A stretch of DNA of 64,000 bases from Granulicatella elegans (GCF_020735385.1 NZ_CP085953.1:1116001-1180000), one strand, 5' to 3'. Positions 10,851 to 19,850 are shown, counted from the first letter of the stretch. Program-made: numbers and translations. Notes: generated by a model from the sequence alone, not told the origin.

Positions 10851-10915
10851 AATTTTTTTGGCCTTTTTTTGCGTATATATAAGTGAAAGTATTATTTGCA
10901 AGAGGAGGCAATAAA

Positions 10916-11602
10916 ATGGAACTAGATCAACAATTATTAGAATTACCTTTGGAGTCAATGCCAAGGGAAAGATTAGAAAAATTAGGAGCTAAAAGTTTAG
11001 AAACTTATGAGTTATTAGCAATTTTGCTTCGGACAGGATCTAGAGAATTAAATGTACTACAATTAGCAAAAGTCGTGTTAAATACGTTTGAAGATTTATT
11101 TACATTAAAAATGGCAACAGTGGAAGAATTAATGGCAATTCATGGAATTGGACGAACAAAAGCCATTGAATTAAAAGCTGCAATGGAATTGGGAATTCGA
11201 TTAGGAACAGCGAAGCAAACAAAATTAGGACATATTACAAGCTCGCAAAAAGCGGGAGAATGTATTATGGAAGAATTAAAAGATTTATATCAAGAACATT
11301 TAATTGCATTATTTTTAAATTCAAAAAATGAAGTGATTAAGAAAAAAATTATTTTTCGAGGAGGACTCAATCAAGCAGTCGTTCATCCAAGAGAAATTTT
11401 TAGAGAAGCCGTTCGTTTTTCTGCAGCAAGAATTATTATTGGGCATAATCATCCAAGTGGAAATGTTACACCATCTCAAGCGGATATTGATTTTACAAGA
11501 CGACTGTCGGAATGTGGAGAAATGATGGGGATTGAATTGTTAGATCATTTTATTGTGGGGGATCATTCATACTGCTCCCTTAAAGAAGAGGGGTATTTCT
11601 AA
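10916..11602 (+). CDS. radC: RadC family JAB/MPN-domain protein
   Basis: A 228-aa RadC-like protein: an N-terminal helix-hairpin-helix region (MAIHGIGRTKAIELKAAMELG) and a C-terminal JAB/MPN metalloprotein domain with the ligand set in GHNHPSGNVTPSQADIDFT (HxH, S, D). The former DNA-repair assignment of RadC is not supported experimentally, so the cellular role is open. ATG 10916 follows AGAGGAGG by 8 bp; the earlier in-frame ATG 10883 lacks a ribosome site. Confidence 0.92.
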   Translation: MELDQQLLELPLESMPRERLEKLGAKSLETYELLAILLRTGSRELNVLQLAKVVLNTFEDLFTLKMATVEELMAIHGIGRTKAIELKAAMELGIRLGTAKQTKLGHITSSQKAGECIMEELKDLYQEHLIALFLNSKNEVIKKKIIFRGGLNQAVVHPREIFREAVRFSAARIIIGHNHPSGNVTPSQADIDFTRRLSECGEMMGIELLDHFIVGDHSYCSLKEEGYF

Positions 11603-11621
11603 AGAAGCATTGCTTAAAAAG

Positions 11622-11650
11622 TTGAAACGAACAAAAATAATCCGTAAAAT
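11622..11650 (+). promoter_or_regulatory. Promoter of the candidate small RNA
   Basis: TTGAAA (11622-11627), a 17-bp spacer, and TAAAAT (11645-11650). It lies 20 bp after the radC stop and points at the structured stretch that follows, which has no open frame. Confidence 0.5.
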
Positions 11651-11656
11651 ACAAGT

Positions 11657-11794
11657 AGACAGTATGATTCTTTGAGGGCAGAAAGGGTTTCTGCCGAACC
11701 TTATTGAGGTACCTGAGATGTTGGATACACCGACCAGCCAAGGAATAATCGTTAAATCTGTTAAAGAGGCAAGTTCGCTTGGCTCTTTTTATAT
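11657..11794 (+). ncRNA. Candidate free-standing small RNA between radC and ddl
   Basis: A non-coding stretch of about 138 nt between its own promoter and its own terminator. It contains the hairpin GGCAGAAA-ggg-TTTCTGCC (11689-11707), a less clear central part with GGTACC, and ends with the hairpin AGAGGCAAG-TTCG-CTTGGCTCT plus T5 (11769-11793). Since ddl has a separate near-consensus promoter downstream, this looks like an independent RNA and not a ddl leader. I compared it by eye with T-box, TPP, lysine, SAM, glycine, FMN and SRP RNA signatures and found no convincing match; 6S RNA is not excluded. Confidence 0.5.
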
Positions 11795-11826
11795 TTCCTA
11801 AGGTGTTTTGATAAAATGTGAGTACC

Positions 11827-11855
11827 TTGTCAGTTGATAGTGCATTTGATATACT
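11827..11855 (+). promoter_or_regulatory. ddl promoter
   Basis: TTGTCA (11827-11832), 17-bp spacer, TATACT (11850-11855), about 58 bp before the ddl start and after the small-RNA terminator. Confidence 0.7.
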
Positions 11856-11913
11856 AGTGTATGAAATATGAAAGAAGTATCTAGATAAGATAGTTCTAGT
11901 TGGAGGATTGTTT

Positions 11914-12987
11914 ATGAAAATTATAGTCGTTTATGGAGGCAAAAGTGCTGAACATGATATTTCGATTTTAACGGCTTTTTCAATTATTAAAGAAATCTAT
12001 TTTGATTATTATGAAGTTCAACCAGTCTATATTAATCGAAAAGGAGAATGGCTTAAAGGGGAACCATTAACAGGTCCTGTAGTTTTTTCTGAAGCATTAA
12101 GATTAGAAGCAAGTCAAGAAGCTCACTTTGCAACAAGCGAAGGGAAAGTTTCGACAGGCGTTTTAGTAACTCCTTATGATTTAAAAGAAGACGAATGTAT
12201 TGTTTTCCCAGTGTTACATGGACCTAATGGGGAAGATGGAACTATTCAAGGATTGTTTGAAATGATGGATGTTCCATATGTTGGATGTGGCGTATTAGCA
12301 AGTGCTTGCGGAATGGATAAAATTACAAGTAAACAATTATTCCAACAAGCAGGATTACCACAATTACCATATGTACCATTTAATAAAACACAATGGAAAC
12401 AAAATCCTGAAAGTATTTATAATAAAATTGAAGGAACATTAATTTACCCAGTATTTGTTAAACCAGCTAATATGGGATCAAGTGTAGGAATTTCAAAAGC
12501 GGAAAATCGTGAAGAACTAACTGCAGCAATTATTGAGGCATTAAAATATGACCGTAGAATTGTCGTAGAACAAGGAATTGAAGCAAGAGAAATTGAATGT
12601 GCAGTTCTAGGAAATGATGAAGCGAATACTTCTGTTGTAGGTGAAATTGTTAAGACTAGTGGTTTTTATGACTACAATGAAAAATATATTAACAATACCG
12701 TTACATTAGAAATTCCAGCGCAAATTTCGGATGAAGTTTCTGCTAAAGTAAGAGAATATTCTGCAAAAGCATTCCGTGCAATTGATGGTAGTGGTTTAAC
12801 AAGATGTGATTTCTTCTTAACAGAAACAAATGATATTTACATTAATGAAGTAAATACTTTACCAGGATTTACGCAATTTAGTATGTATCCACTTCTTTGG
12901 GAGAAAACAGGAATTTCTTATAAAGATTTAGTGAATGAATTAATTCAATTAGCTTTAAAACGTTATAAAGATCGACAAAATGCATAA
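11914..12987 (+). CDS. ddl: D-alanine--D-alanine ligase
   Basis: Ddl joins two D-Ala in the cytoplasm for the peptidoglycan pentapeptide. The 357-aa ATP-grasp protein has the N-terminal YGGKSAEHDIS motif, VFVKPANMGSSVGISK, and the C-terminal metal-binding INEVNTLPGFTQFSMYPLL. The specificity loop reads FYDYNEKY; a Tyr at the last position is typical of D-Ala-D-Ala ligases, whereas D-Ala-D-Lac enzymes of intrinsically vancomycin-resistant lactic acid bacteria have Phe, so D-Ala-D-Ala specificity is predicted. ATG 11914 is chosen with TGGAGGA 6 bp upstream; TTG 11908 would overlap that site. Confidence 0.96.
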   Translation: MKIIVVYGGKSAEHDISILTAFSIIKEIYFDYYEVQPVYINRKGEWLKGEPLTGPVVFSEALRLEASQEAHFATSEGKVSTGVLVTPYDLKEDECIVFPVLHGPNGEDGTIQGLFEMMDVPYVGCGVLASACGMDKITSKQLFQQAGLPQLPYVPFNKTQWKQNPESIYNKIEGTLIYPVFVKPANMGSSVGISKAENREELTAAIIEALKYDRRIVVEQGIEAREIECAVLGNDEANTSVVGEIVKTSGFYDYNEKYINNTVTLEIPAQISDEVSAKVREYSAKAFRAIDGSGLTRCDFFLTETNDIYINEVNTLPGFTQFSMYPLLWEKTGISYKDLVNELIQLALKRYKDRQNA

Positions 12988-12990
12988 AAA

Positions 12991-13015
12991 AGGCGCCTCC
13001 CCGAGGCGCTTTTTG
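12991..13015 (+). terminator. Intrinsic terminator after ddl
   Basis: GGCGCCTC-CCC-GAGGCGC followed by T5: a compact GC-rich hairpin starting 3 bp after the ddl stop and only about 20 bp before murF. murF transcription must rely on read-through, since no promoter fits in the gap. Confidence 0.85.
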
Positions 13016-13034
13016 TGAGAGAGGAAGTAAAAAC

Positions 13035-14423
13035 ATGGCAATCGGAACAGTGGCACAAATTGTAAAAGCTGTTAAAGCAATTGATTATCAAACAGATTAT
13101 CGTTTTGATAGTATTGAATCAGTTTCATTTGATACAAGAAAATTAACTCAAAATAGTTTATTTATTCCATTAAAAGGACAAACAGATGGACATGATTACA
13201 TTGAACAAGCGATAGAAAAAGGCGCAAAAGCTGTATTTTGGGGAAGACAAGACCAAACTCCACCAGAAGGAATTTGTGCGATTTGGGTAGATGATCCACT
13301 AGAAGCTTTCCAAGAATTAGCAAAATGGTATTTAGAAAAAGTACAACCAAATGTTATCGGCATTACAGGAAGTTCTGGGAAAACAACAACAAAAGATATG
13401 ACTGCTGCAGTACTTTCTAGTCGTTATCGTGTATACAAAACCCAAGGGAATTTTAATAATGATATTGGATTACCGCAAACGATTTTAGATATGCCAGAAG
13501 ATACGGAACAATTAGTATTAGAAATGGGCATGAGTGATTTTGGTGAAATTGAGTTTCTAAGCAAACTAGCAAAACCTTCTGTAGCGGTGATTACTCTAAT
13601 CGGTGAATCTCATATGGAAAATTTAGGAAGTCGTGCAGGAATTGCGAAAGCTAAATTAGAAATCTTAAAAGGATTACATGAAAAAGGAAGTATCATTTTC
13701 CCAGCCAATGAACCTCTATTAGAAAAAGAACTAGAAGAAATGCAAGCAGAAGAACATTTTAAGGTGTTACCATTTGGAGAAGGAAAGAGCAGTGTGATTC
13801 AGGCTGAAAATATTCAATTATTTGAAGACCATACTCTTTTTGACTTAGTGAAACCTTCCAAACATTCTGTTCAACTACCTGTATTAGGAGCTTACAATGT
13901 CAATAATGCGCTAGCTGCTCTTCAAGTAGGGTTAGAATGTGGAGTGCCATTAGAACAAGCCATTGAAGCGATTCAACAGTTTGAGTTAACAAAAAATCGT
14001 ACGCAATGGGTGGAGGGCATTCGTGGTTCTAAAATTTTAAATGATGCTTATAATGCAAGTCCAATTGCGATGAAATCTGTGATTCAATCCTTTACATCTG
14101 TAGCTTCTAATGGACGTAAAATTGTCGTATTAGGAGACATTCGCGAATTAGGAGAACAATCAAAAGCATTACATGCAAGTATTTCTGAAGTAATGTTTCC
14201 AGAGGAAATTCAAGAAGTGTATTTATATGGGGAAGAAATGAGTGCTTTATATGAAGCGTTAAAATCTCGCTTTGAAGAATCTCATTTACATTATGTTGAA
14301 AGTGATAAAACTGTATTGATTCAATTATTAAAAGAAGAGTTACAACAAAATGATCAAGTATTAGTAAAATCTAGTAATGGTACGGGATTGTTAGCAGTTG
14401 TAGAGGCGTTAAAAGAAGCATAA
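13035..14423 (+). CDS. murF: UDP-MurNAc-tripeptide--D-alanyl-D-alanine ligase MurF
   Basis: MurF attaches the D-Ala-D-Ala product of Ddl to the UDP-MurNAc tripeptide, the last cytoplasmic step of Park-nucleotide synthesis. The 462-aa Mur ligase has an N-terminal substrate domain (SFDTRKLTQNSLFIPLKGQTDGH), P-loop GITGSSGKTTTKD, the QGNFNNDIGLPQTIL segment characteristic of MurF, and NDAYNASPIAMK in the C-terminal domain. It follows ddl directly, the common Lactobacillales pairing. The start is preceded by GAGAGGAAG. Confidence 0.97.
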   Translation: MAIGTVAQIVKAVKAIDYQTDYRFDSIESVSFDTRKLTQNSLFIPLKGQTDGHDYIEQAIEKGAKAVFWGRQDQTPPEGICAIWVDDPLEAFQELAKWYLEKVQPNVIGITGSSGKTTTKDMTAAVLSSRYRVYKTQGNFNNDIGLPQTILDMPEDTEQLVLEMGMSDFGEIEFLSKLAKPSVAVITLIGESHMENLGSRAGIAKAKLEILKGLHEKGSIIFPANEPLLEKELEEMQAEEHFKVLPFGEGKSSVIQAENIQLFEDHTLFDLVKPSKHSVQLPVLGAYNVNNALAALQVGLECGVPLEQAIEAIQQFELTKNRTQWVEGIRGSKILNDAYNASPIAMKSVIQSFTSVASNGRKIVVLGDIRELGEQSKALHASISEVMFPEEIQEVYLYGEEMSALYEALKSRFEESHLHYVESDKTVLIQLLKEELQQNDQVLVKSSNGTGLLAVVEALKEA

Positions 14424-14468
14424 TTTCTATTTGATCAGTATTTCATTTGTGAATCAAAGGGATTTTCT

Positions 14469-14497
14469 TTGCAATCTAGCTGTGAACATGCTATAGT
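14469..14497 (+). promoter_or_regulatory. Promoter upstream of the DEAD-box helicase
   Basis: TTGCAA (14469-14474), 17 bp, TATAGT (14492-14497). It would give a 5' leader of about 165 nt. A second TATAAT at 14566-14571 has no properly spaced -35. Confidence 0.6.
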
Positions 14498-14583
14498 ACT
14501 TGAAGAGTTGAGAAGTTTACACAAATGTAATGATATATATGATGAAGATTGGACAAGTAATATTGTATAATCTCATAATGTTC

Positions 14584-14616
14584 AGAAGTCTGGAGCTCAA
14601 GATGTTCCAGACTTTT
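14584..14616 (+). promoter_or_regulatory. Leader hairpin before the DEAD-box helicase
   Basis: AAGTCTGGA and TCCAGACTT form a 9-bp stem followed by TTTAT, inside the 5' leader. It resembles a weak attenuator or a cold-responsive leader structure; helicases of this type are often cold-induced. The regulatory role is inference. Confidence 0.45.
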
Positions 14617-14672
14617 ATTGTGAAGGTCTAGATACCTCGTGTGCTTCTCTTCAGTAGTACAAGGAGGAAAAT

Positions 14673-16202
14673 ATGAAATTTAATGAATTAGGCTTAGATT
14701 CAGCCTTATTAGAATCTATTGAAAAAATGGGGTTTGAGGAAGCAACACCGATCCAATCACAAACGATTCCATTAGCCTTAGCCGGCAAAGATGTCATTGG
14801 TCAAGCGCAAACAGGTACAGGGAAAACAGCTTCATTTGGATTACCAATGCTTCAAAAAATTAATCTTCGTAATCGTAAAGTACAAGGATTAGTCATTGCT
14901 CCAACGCGTGAGTTAGCGATTCAAACGCAAGAAGAATTATATCGCTTAGGAAAAGATAAAAAAATTCATGTACAAGCCGTTTATGGTGGTGCAGATATCG
15001 GTCGCCAAATTCGTCAATTAAAAGATCAACCACACATCGTAGTAGGAACACCTGGACGTTTATTAGACCACATTTCTAGAAAAACACTTCGTTTAGACAA
15101 TATTGAAACATTAGTATTAGATGAAGCAGATGAAATGTTAAATATGGGATTTTTAGAAGATATCGAATCGATTATTAAATTAGTCCCAGAAAACCGCCAA
15201 ACGTTATTATTCTCTGCCACAATGCCAGATGATATTAAACGAATTGGAGTTCAGTTTATGAAAGAACCTGAACATGTTCGTATTAAATCAAGTGAAATGA
15301 CAGCGACATTAATTGATCAATATTTTGTAAAATGTAAAGATTTTGAAAAATTTGATATTATGACTCGTTTATTAGATGTTCAAACACCAGAATTAACCAT
15401 TGTGTTTGGTCGTACAAAACGTCGTGTAGATGAACTAGCACGTGGACTTGAAATGCGTGGTTTTCGTGCAGAAGGAATTCATGGTGATTTAAGTCAACAA
15501 AAACGTATGAGCGTTTTACGTGATTTCAAAAATAATCATTTAGATATTTTAGTAGCAACAGACGTAGCAGCACGTGGATTAGATATTTCGGGTGTAACTC
15601 ATGTTTATAACTACGATATTCCACAAGATCCAGAAAGTTATGTTCACCGCATTGGACGTACAGGACGTGCGGGACAAGAAGGAATGTCAGTGACTTTTGT
15701 AACACCAAATGAAATGGATTATTTACGTGTAATTGAAGATTTAACTCGTAAGAGAATGACTGCATTACGTCCACCAACTCAAATGGAAGCAATAGAAGGA
15801 CAAATGAAATCTGCCATTGAGCAAATTGATGAAAAGATGAAGTCAGTAGACACACGTCGTTTCAAAGAGGCTATTTCTTATTTATTAGATGAATATGAAG
15901 CAGATGAATTAGCAGCATTATTAGTGAGTGGAATGATTAAAGACCCAACAGAAATTCCTGTTAAAATCACTCCAGAACGTCCGTTACCAAGCCGTAAACG
16001 TGGTAATAGCCGTGGAAATTACAGTCGTAGTGATCGTAAAGATCACCGAGGCCGTAATGGTAAAGGAAGCTTCAAACGTAAAGAAGACCGCCGTGGTCGT
16101 GGTTTAGATGAGGAATATACTCGTGGATATAAGAGTAAAGATTCTCGTCGTAGAAATCATAAAAAGAAATCTGACAAAGGATTTACCATCCGTCAAAAAT
16201 AA
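14673..16202 (+). CDS. cshA: DEAD-box ATP-dependent RNA helicase (CshA-like)
   Basis: The 509-aa protein contains the full DEAD-box set: Q motif ([11 protein letters not shown]), [31 protein letters not shown], then [12 protein letters not shown] and [11 protein letters not shown] basic, arginine-rich tail (about residues 425-509, with [18 protein letters not shown] and [16 protein letters not shown]) suits RNA binding. CshA is a component of the RNA degradosome with RNase J and PNPase in Firmicutes; both pnp and rnjB lie later in this window. It is monocistronic, with a promoter upstream and a terminator directly after. Confidence 0.93.
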   Translation: MKFNELGLDSALLESIEKMGFEEATPIQSQTIPLALAGKDVIGQAQTGTGKTASFGLPMLQKINLRNRKVQGLVIAPTRELAIQTQEELYRLGKDKKIHVQAVYGGADIGRQIRQLKDQPHIVVGTPGRLLDHISRKTLRLDNIETLVLDEADEMLNMGFLEDIESIIKLVPENRQTLLFSATMPDDIKRIGVQFMKEPEHVRIKSSEMTATLIDQYFVKCKDFEKFDIMTRLLDVQTPELTIVFGRTKRRVDELARGLEMRGFRAEGIHGDLSQQKRMSVLRDFKNNHLDILVATDVAARGLDISGVTHVYNYDIPQDPESYVHRIGRTGRAGQEGMSVTFVTPNEMDYLRVIEDLTRKRMTALRPPTQMEAIEGQMKSAIEQIDEKMKSVDTRRFKEAISYLLDEYEADELAALLVSGMIKDPTEIPVKITPERPLPSRKRGNSRGNYSRSDRKDHRGRNGKGSFKRKEDRRGRGLDEEYTRGYKSKDSRRRNHKKKSDKGFTIRQK

Positions 16203-16210
16203 TGAATGAA

Positions 16211-16234
16211 AAGACGACCTTAGTCGTCTTTTTT
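16211..16234 (+). terminator. Terminator after the DEAD-box helicase
   Basis: AAGACGAC-CTTA-GTCGTCTT followed by T4, 8 bp after the stop codon. Confidence 0.85.
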
Positions 16235-16298
16235 AATACAAAGCTACATAGTGTATGGTTAAATTTATTAGATTAATTTATAAACTTTTTAAAAATTT

Positions 16299-16327
16299 CT
16301 GACAAATATGATTTCATTTGATACAAT
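16299..16327 (+). promoter_or_regulatory. Promoter of the acpS-alr-mazF operon
   Basis: CTGACA (16299-16304), 17-bp spacer, TACAAT (16322-16327) with a TG extension, 36 bp before acpS. Confidence 0.65.
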
Positions 16328-16362
16328 AAGAGATACATTATGTTTTTAAAGGGAGAATGGAA

Positions 16363-16743
16363 ATGGCAATTATTGGTGTCGGAATGGATGCAATTGAATT
16401 ATCAAGAATCGAAAAAATTGTAGTACAAGATTCATCCTTTATTCAACGAGTATTAACTTCAAAGGAATATTCTGTCTATGAAACTTTAGGCATCAAAAGA
16501 AAAGTAGAATATTTAGCAGGAAGATTTGCAGCCAAAGAAGCTTATTCTAAAGCACTAGGGACTGGAATAGGAAAAGCTGTATCTTTTCAAGACATTGAAA
16601 TTCTAAATGCTAAGACTGGACAACCAGTATTAACTGCTCCACACCATTATCAAAAACATGTCAGTATTACGCATACAAACCATGATGCGTACGCTGTTGT
16701 TATTTTAGAAAAGACTCCCTCAAATATAGAAGAAGGAAAGTGA
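16363..16743 (+). CDS. acpS: Holo-[acyl-carrier-protein] synthase
   Basis: AcpS transfers 4'-phosphopantetheine from CoA to apo-ACP, activating fatty acid synthesis. The 126-aa protein has the family motifs GVGMDAIELSRIEK and YLAGRFAAKEAYSKALGTGIG and the end segment VSITHTNHDAYAVVILE. ATG 16363 is chosen because GGGAGA ends 6 bp before it; ATG 16357 would abut that site. It is the first gene of an operon with alr and mazF. Confidence 0.95.
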   Translation: MAIIGVGMDAIELSRIEKIVVQDSSFIQRVLTSKEYSVYETLGIKRKVEYLAGRFAAKEAYSKALGTGIGKAVSFQDIEILNAKTGQPVLTAPHHYQKHVSITHTNHDAYAVVILEKTPSNIEEGK

Positions 16744-16747
16744 AGAT

Positions 16748-17866
16748 ATGTTTCCTGCAATTCATAGGAATACACGTGTAATTATTAATTTAAATGCGAT
16801 TAAACAAAATATTAAAACTGTCAAAGTCCATTATCCCAATACAGATATATTTGCCGTAGTAAAGGCAAATGCTTATGGACATGGAATGATGGAAGTTGCT
16901 AAAGCGGCTCATGAAGAAGGAGTTGCAGGTTTTTGTGTAGCATTGTTAGATGAAGCCATTCAATTAAGACAAGAAGGGTGCCAAGAAACGATTTTGATAT
17001 TAGGAATTAGTCGATTAGAAGATGTGCCAATTCTTTGTGATTATCGTATTTCGACAACTGTTAGTTCCCTGAAATGGTTAAAAAAAGCCCAGACTCTAAT
17101 TCCAGATGGAAAGCAACTGATTGTGCATTTAGCGATTGATACAGGGATGGGAAGAATTGGAGTTCGAACACCAGAACAAGTTCAAGAGATAGAACAATTT
17201 TTAAGAGAACATGATTCGCAATTTGTTTTTGAAGGAATCTTTACTCATTTTGCGACTGCTGATGAAGCAGATACGAGTCAGTTCGAACAGCAATTGGCAT
17301 CATTTAATGAGTGTGTTGAAGCTTTAGAACAACGTCCAACTTATGTTCATTGTTCGAATTCAGCTGCAGCTATTTGGCATGAAGGATTAACAACAAATGT
17401 GATTCGATGGGGGATTGGTTTGTACGGATTAAATCCTTCTAATGGAGAATTACAACTTCCTGACACATTACAATTAGAAGAAGCATTAATTTGGGAAACG
17501 GAAATGGTTTATGTAAAACAACTACATGCAGGGGATACGATTAGTTATGGTGCTACTTATACTTGTAGTGAAGATGAATGGATTGCTACATTACCCGTAG
17601 GATATGCGGATGGCTACCTTCGTGCATATGTTCCTGGTGAAGTCATTGTTTCAGGGGTAAGATGTCCAATAGTTGGACGAGTTTGTATGGATCAATGTAT
17701 GATTCGTCTTCCTTATGAAATGTCAGTAGGAACAAAGGTAACTCTATTAGGAAAAAATGGTAATGAGTGCATTACGGCAGAAGAATTGTCTCATAGAAGT
17801 CACACTATTTCATATGAATCATTATGTTTAATTAGTGATCGTGTGCCAAGAAGTTATAAATTATAA
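16748..17866 (+). CDS. alr: Alanine racemase
   Basis: Alr is a PLP enzyme converting L-Ala to D-Ala for Ddl. The 372-aa protein has the PLP lysine in VVKANAYGHG (K39), the second catalytic region SYGATYTC with the base tyrosine, and PVGYADGY. It begins 4 bp after acpS, and mazF follows after 15 bp. Confidence 0.97.
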   Translation: MFPAIHRNTRVIINLNAIKQNIKTVKVHYPNTDIFAVVKANAYGHGMMEVAKAAHEEGVAGFCVALLDEAIQLRQEGCQETILILGISRLEDVPILCDYRISTTVSSLKWLKKAQTLIPDGKQLIVHLAIDTGMGRIGVRTPEQVQEIEQFLREHDSQFVFEGIFTHFATADEADTSQFEQQLASFNECVEALEQRPTYVHCSNSAAAIWHEGLTTNVIRWGIGLYGLNPSNGELQLPDTLQLEEALIWETEMVYVKQLHAGDTISYGATYTCSEDEWIATLPVGYADGYLRAYVPGEVIVSGVRCPIVGRVCMDQCMIRLPYEMSVGTKVTLLGKNGNECITAEELSHRSHTISYESLCLISDRVPRSYKL

Positions 17867-17881
17867 TTAGGAGAAGGATAG

Positions 17882-18220
17882 ATGGTAAAAAGAGGAGAAG
17901 TATATTTAGCAGACTTATCTCCTGTAGTAGGAAGTGAACAGGGAGGAAAACGTCCCGTTCTAATTGTTCAAAATGATGTTGGGAATCATTTTAGTACAAC
18001 GGTAATTGTCGCTGCTATTACGGCAAAACATGAAAAAGCGAATTTACCAACGCATATTGAAATTCAAAAAGATCAATTTCAATTTAGTAAGGAATCTACT
18101 GTGTTATTAGAACAAGTTCGTACCATTGATAAAGTTCGATTAATTGAAAGAATAACAGAAGTCGATGATGCCTTTATGGAAAAAGTAAATGAAGGTCTCA
18201 GAATTAGTTTCGGAATTTAA
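17882..18220 (+). CDS. MazF/PemK-type mRNA interferase (NdoA-like), no antitoxin gene adjacent
   Basis: A 112-aa MazF-fold protein: N-terminal MVKRGEVYLADLSPVVGSEQGGKRPVLIVQND, central AAITAKHEKANLPTHIEI and the C-terminal strand region resemble Bacillus NdoA. The family cleaves mRNA at short motifs. In Bacillus the antitoxin gene lies directly upstream; here alr and this gene are 15 bp apart, so no MazE can be encoded between them. An insertion sequence lies 8 bp after the stop. The toxin may be held in check by an unlinked antitoxin or may have lost toxicity. Confidence 0.9.
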   Translation: MVKRGEVYLADLSPVVGSEQGGKRPVLIVQNDVGNHFSTTVIVAAITAKHEKANLPTHIEIQKDQFQFSKESTVLLEQVRTIDKVRLIERITEVDDAFMEKVNEGLRISFGI

Positions 18221-18228
18221 CAAAATAA

Positions 18229-19712
18229 GGCTCTTTGTCAAATAGGGTTGATGAAACAATTTTAGTGAAGGAATTAAGCAGCGTCAGGTTGCTTAATTCC
18301 TTTTTTAGTTGTTGGAGTAAATAGTTTAGACATTAGTAGAATTCTATTTCTAAAATGAGTAAAACTGCTGTAGCCATATGCATTTCTTTTAAGTACTTTT
18401 ATCTTGTTGTTAATCCCTTCAATAGGTCCATTTGAAAGTGTTGGATACTCACAAGAATTTTGTAAATACGGTAAAAATTTCTTAAATGTTTGGAGAACAC
18501 GATTTAATCCATCAGACAGAAGTTTTGGTTGTACACTCATCAATTCTTCTTTGAAATCATTGAAATTTCGCTCTTTAAAAACTTCTCTTAATTGATGTAC
18601 TGTTTCATATTCTGGTTTAAGTGAAGGTACTTCTTGTAATAAATAATCTACAATTCCTTGAGAATGCGTTAACCAATCGAATAATCGGTAATAGCTGTAG
18701 TGATAGGATTGAAGGTCATCTCGATTTTTTAAGATTAGTTTCCAGTAACGTTTTAATTTATTATAAAGACGTCTATCTTTAAAGCGTACTTGATTCATTT
18801 TTCTTGTTCTTGTCTTGTTTAATTCTCTATTTAAAGCTTGAATAATATGAAATGGATCAATAATAATTTTAGCCTTAGGGAATAAACGTTTAATGACTTC
18901 AATGTATGGAGCATACATATCAATCGAAATTGTTTTAACATTTAAACGTGTTTGTAGAGGAAACTGGTTGAAATAACGAACTAAATTCTTCATTTTTCTA
19001 TCTTGAACAACATCAACAAGTTGATGAGTAATAGCGTCACAATAAGCAAAACTCATACTAGATTCAGCGGAAGCTACAGACTTAAATTCATCCCAACACA
19101 TATGTTCAGGTAACTCATTTAAAGGCTTAATTCTAAGAGATTCAGCAGTTTCATTGACAACTCTGCGAACAGTATGAACAGAAACATTCATTTCTTTAGC
19201 GATATGAGATTCAGAAACTGTTTCGCAAGCTTTGACTTTCATTTCATTTTTTACATTTTTAGAAATAAAAGCATTAAGGTCTACGATACTAGTTGTATCA
19301 GCAGTAAAACTATGAGAGCATTCACGGCAGAAGAAACGCTGTTTTCTTAATTTAAGAAAAGCAGGCAATCCAGAAACCGGATTAAGCGTAATTCTAGAAG
19401 TACGAGTACCGTTTTTAACAATAGAAAAATCACGATTTACACAACTACAGTTAGGGCAAGCGTCTAGGCAATAGGTATAGGTAGCGAAGAAAAACAAGCT
19501 TTTTTTCTTCTTAAAATACCCTTCTTCTACATTATCTTCCCATTTTACATTTTTATCTTTGATTTGTAGCACAACTTCTTGTATAGTAGTCATAGGGTTT
19601 CATCTCCTCTTAAATAGTTTAGACGCTTTTAATATAAGGGATGAAGCCCTTTTTGTATACACTAAAATAGGGTTGGTGGATTTTCTCCATCAACCCTATA
19701 AATTATAGAACC
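18229..19712 (-). mobile_element. ISL3-family insertion sequence, complete, 1484 bp
   Basis: Ends are imperfect inverted repeats: GGCTCTTTGTCAAATAGGG... on the left, and GGTTCTATAATTTATAGGG... read inward from the right; both continue TTGATG. An exact 8-bp target duplication CAAAATAA flanks the element (18221-18228 and 19713-19720). The single transposase gene runs leftward. The insertion separates mazF from its terminator. Confidence 0.93.
18274..19593 (-). CDS. ISL3-family transposase
   Basis: The 439-aa transposase has an N-terminal zinc-finger-like segment (CPNCSC...FFCRECSHSF), a helix-turn-helix (SHIAKEMNVSVHTVRRVV), then the DDE catalytic region (aspartates in CWDEFKSVASAESS and TISIDMYAPYIEVI, glutamate in SNGPIEGINNKIKVLKRNAYGYSSF). 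Reading frame and length are intact and the element has matching duplications, so it could be active. The start ATG has AGAGGAG upstream on the minus strand. Confidence 0.95.
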   Translation of the reverse strand: MTTIQEVVLQIKDKNVKWEDNVEEGYFKKKKSLFFFATYTYCLDACPNCSCVNRDFSIVKNGTRTSRITLNPVSGLPAFLKLRKQRFFCRECSHSFTADTTSIVDLNAFISKNVKNEMKVKACETVSESHIAKEMNVSVHTVRRVVNETAESLRIKPLNELPEHMCWDEFKSVASAESSMSFAYCDAITHQLVDVVQDRKMKNLVRYFNQFPLQTRLNVKTISIDMYAPYIEVIKRLFPKAKIIIDPFHIIQALNRELNKTRTRKMNQVRFKDRRLYNKLKRYWKLILKNRDDLQSYHYSYYRLFDWLTHSQGIVDYLLQEVPSLKPEYETVHQLREVFKERNFNDFKEELMSVQPKLLSDGLNRVLQTFKKFLPYLQNSCEYPTLSNGPIEGINNKIKVLKRNAYGYSSFTHFRNRILLMSKLFTPTTKKGIKQPDAA

Positions 19713-19733
19713 CAAAATAATACGAAAATGATG

Positions 19734-19767
19734 GAATAAGAAGTTAAAATTCTTATTCTATTTTTTT
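19734..19767 (+). terminator. Terminator of the acpS-alr-mazF operon, displaced by the insertion
   Basis: GAATAAGAA-loop-TTCTTATTC followed by TA and T7. Without the insertion sequence it would lie about 20 bp after mazF. Confidence 0.75.
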
Positions 19768-19783
19768 GCCTCAATGACTCCAA

Positions 19784-19816
19784 TGTCATATTCAGGTCAT
19801 ATTTCTCTCTTATAGT
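19784..19816 (+). promoter_or_regulatory. HssR-like direct repeat and promoter of the efflux operon
   Basis: Two 9-bp half sites TGTCATATT (19784-19792) and GGTCATATT (19795-19803) are separated by 2 bp, followed by the -10 TATAGT at 19811-19816. The repeat covers the place of the -35 box, as for an activator working next to polymerase. The Staphylococcus aureus hrtAB promoter carries GTTCATATT repeated with a 2-bp gap as its HssR site; these half sites match at 7 and 8 of 9 positions. Confidence 0.65.
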
Positions 19817-19850
19817 AAATATATCAATTGAGAATAAAGGAGAAATTTAC

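Noticed and set aside
11657-11794. Leader riboswitch or T-box controlling ddl
   Set aside because: No T-box core, no recognisable aptamer, and ddl has a separate near-consensus promoter after the terminator.
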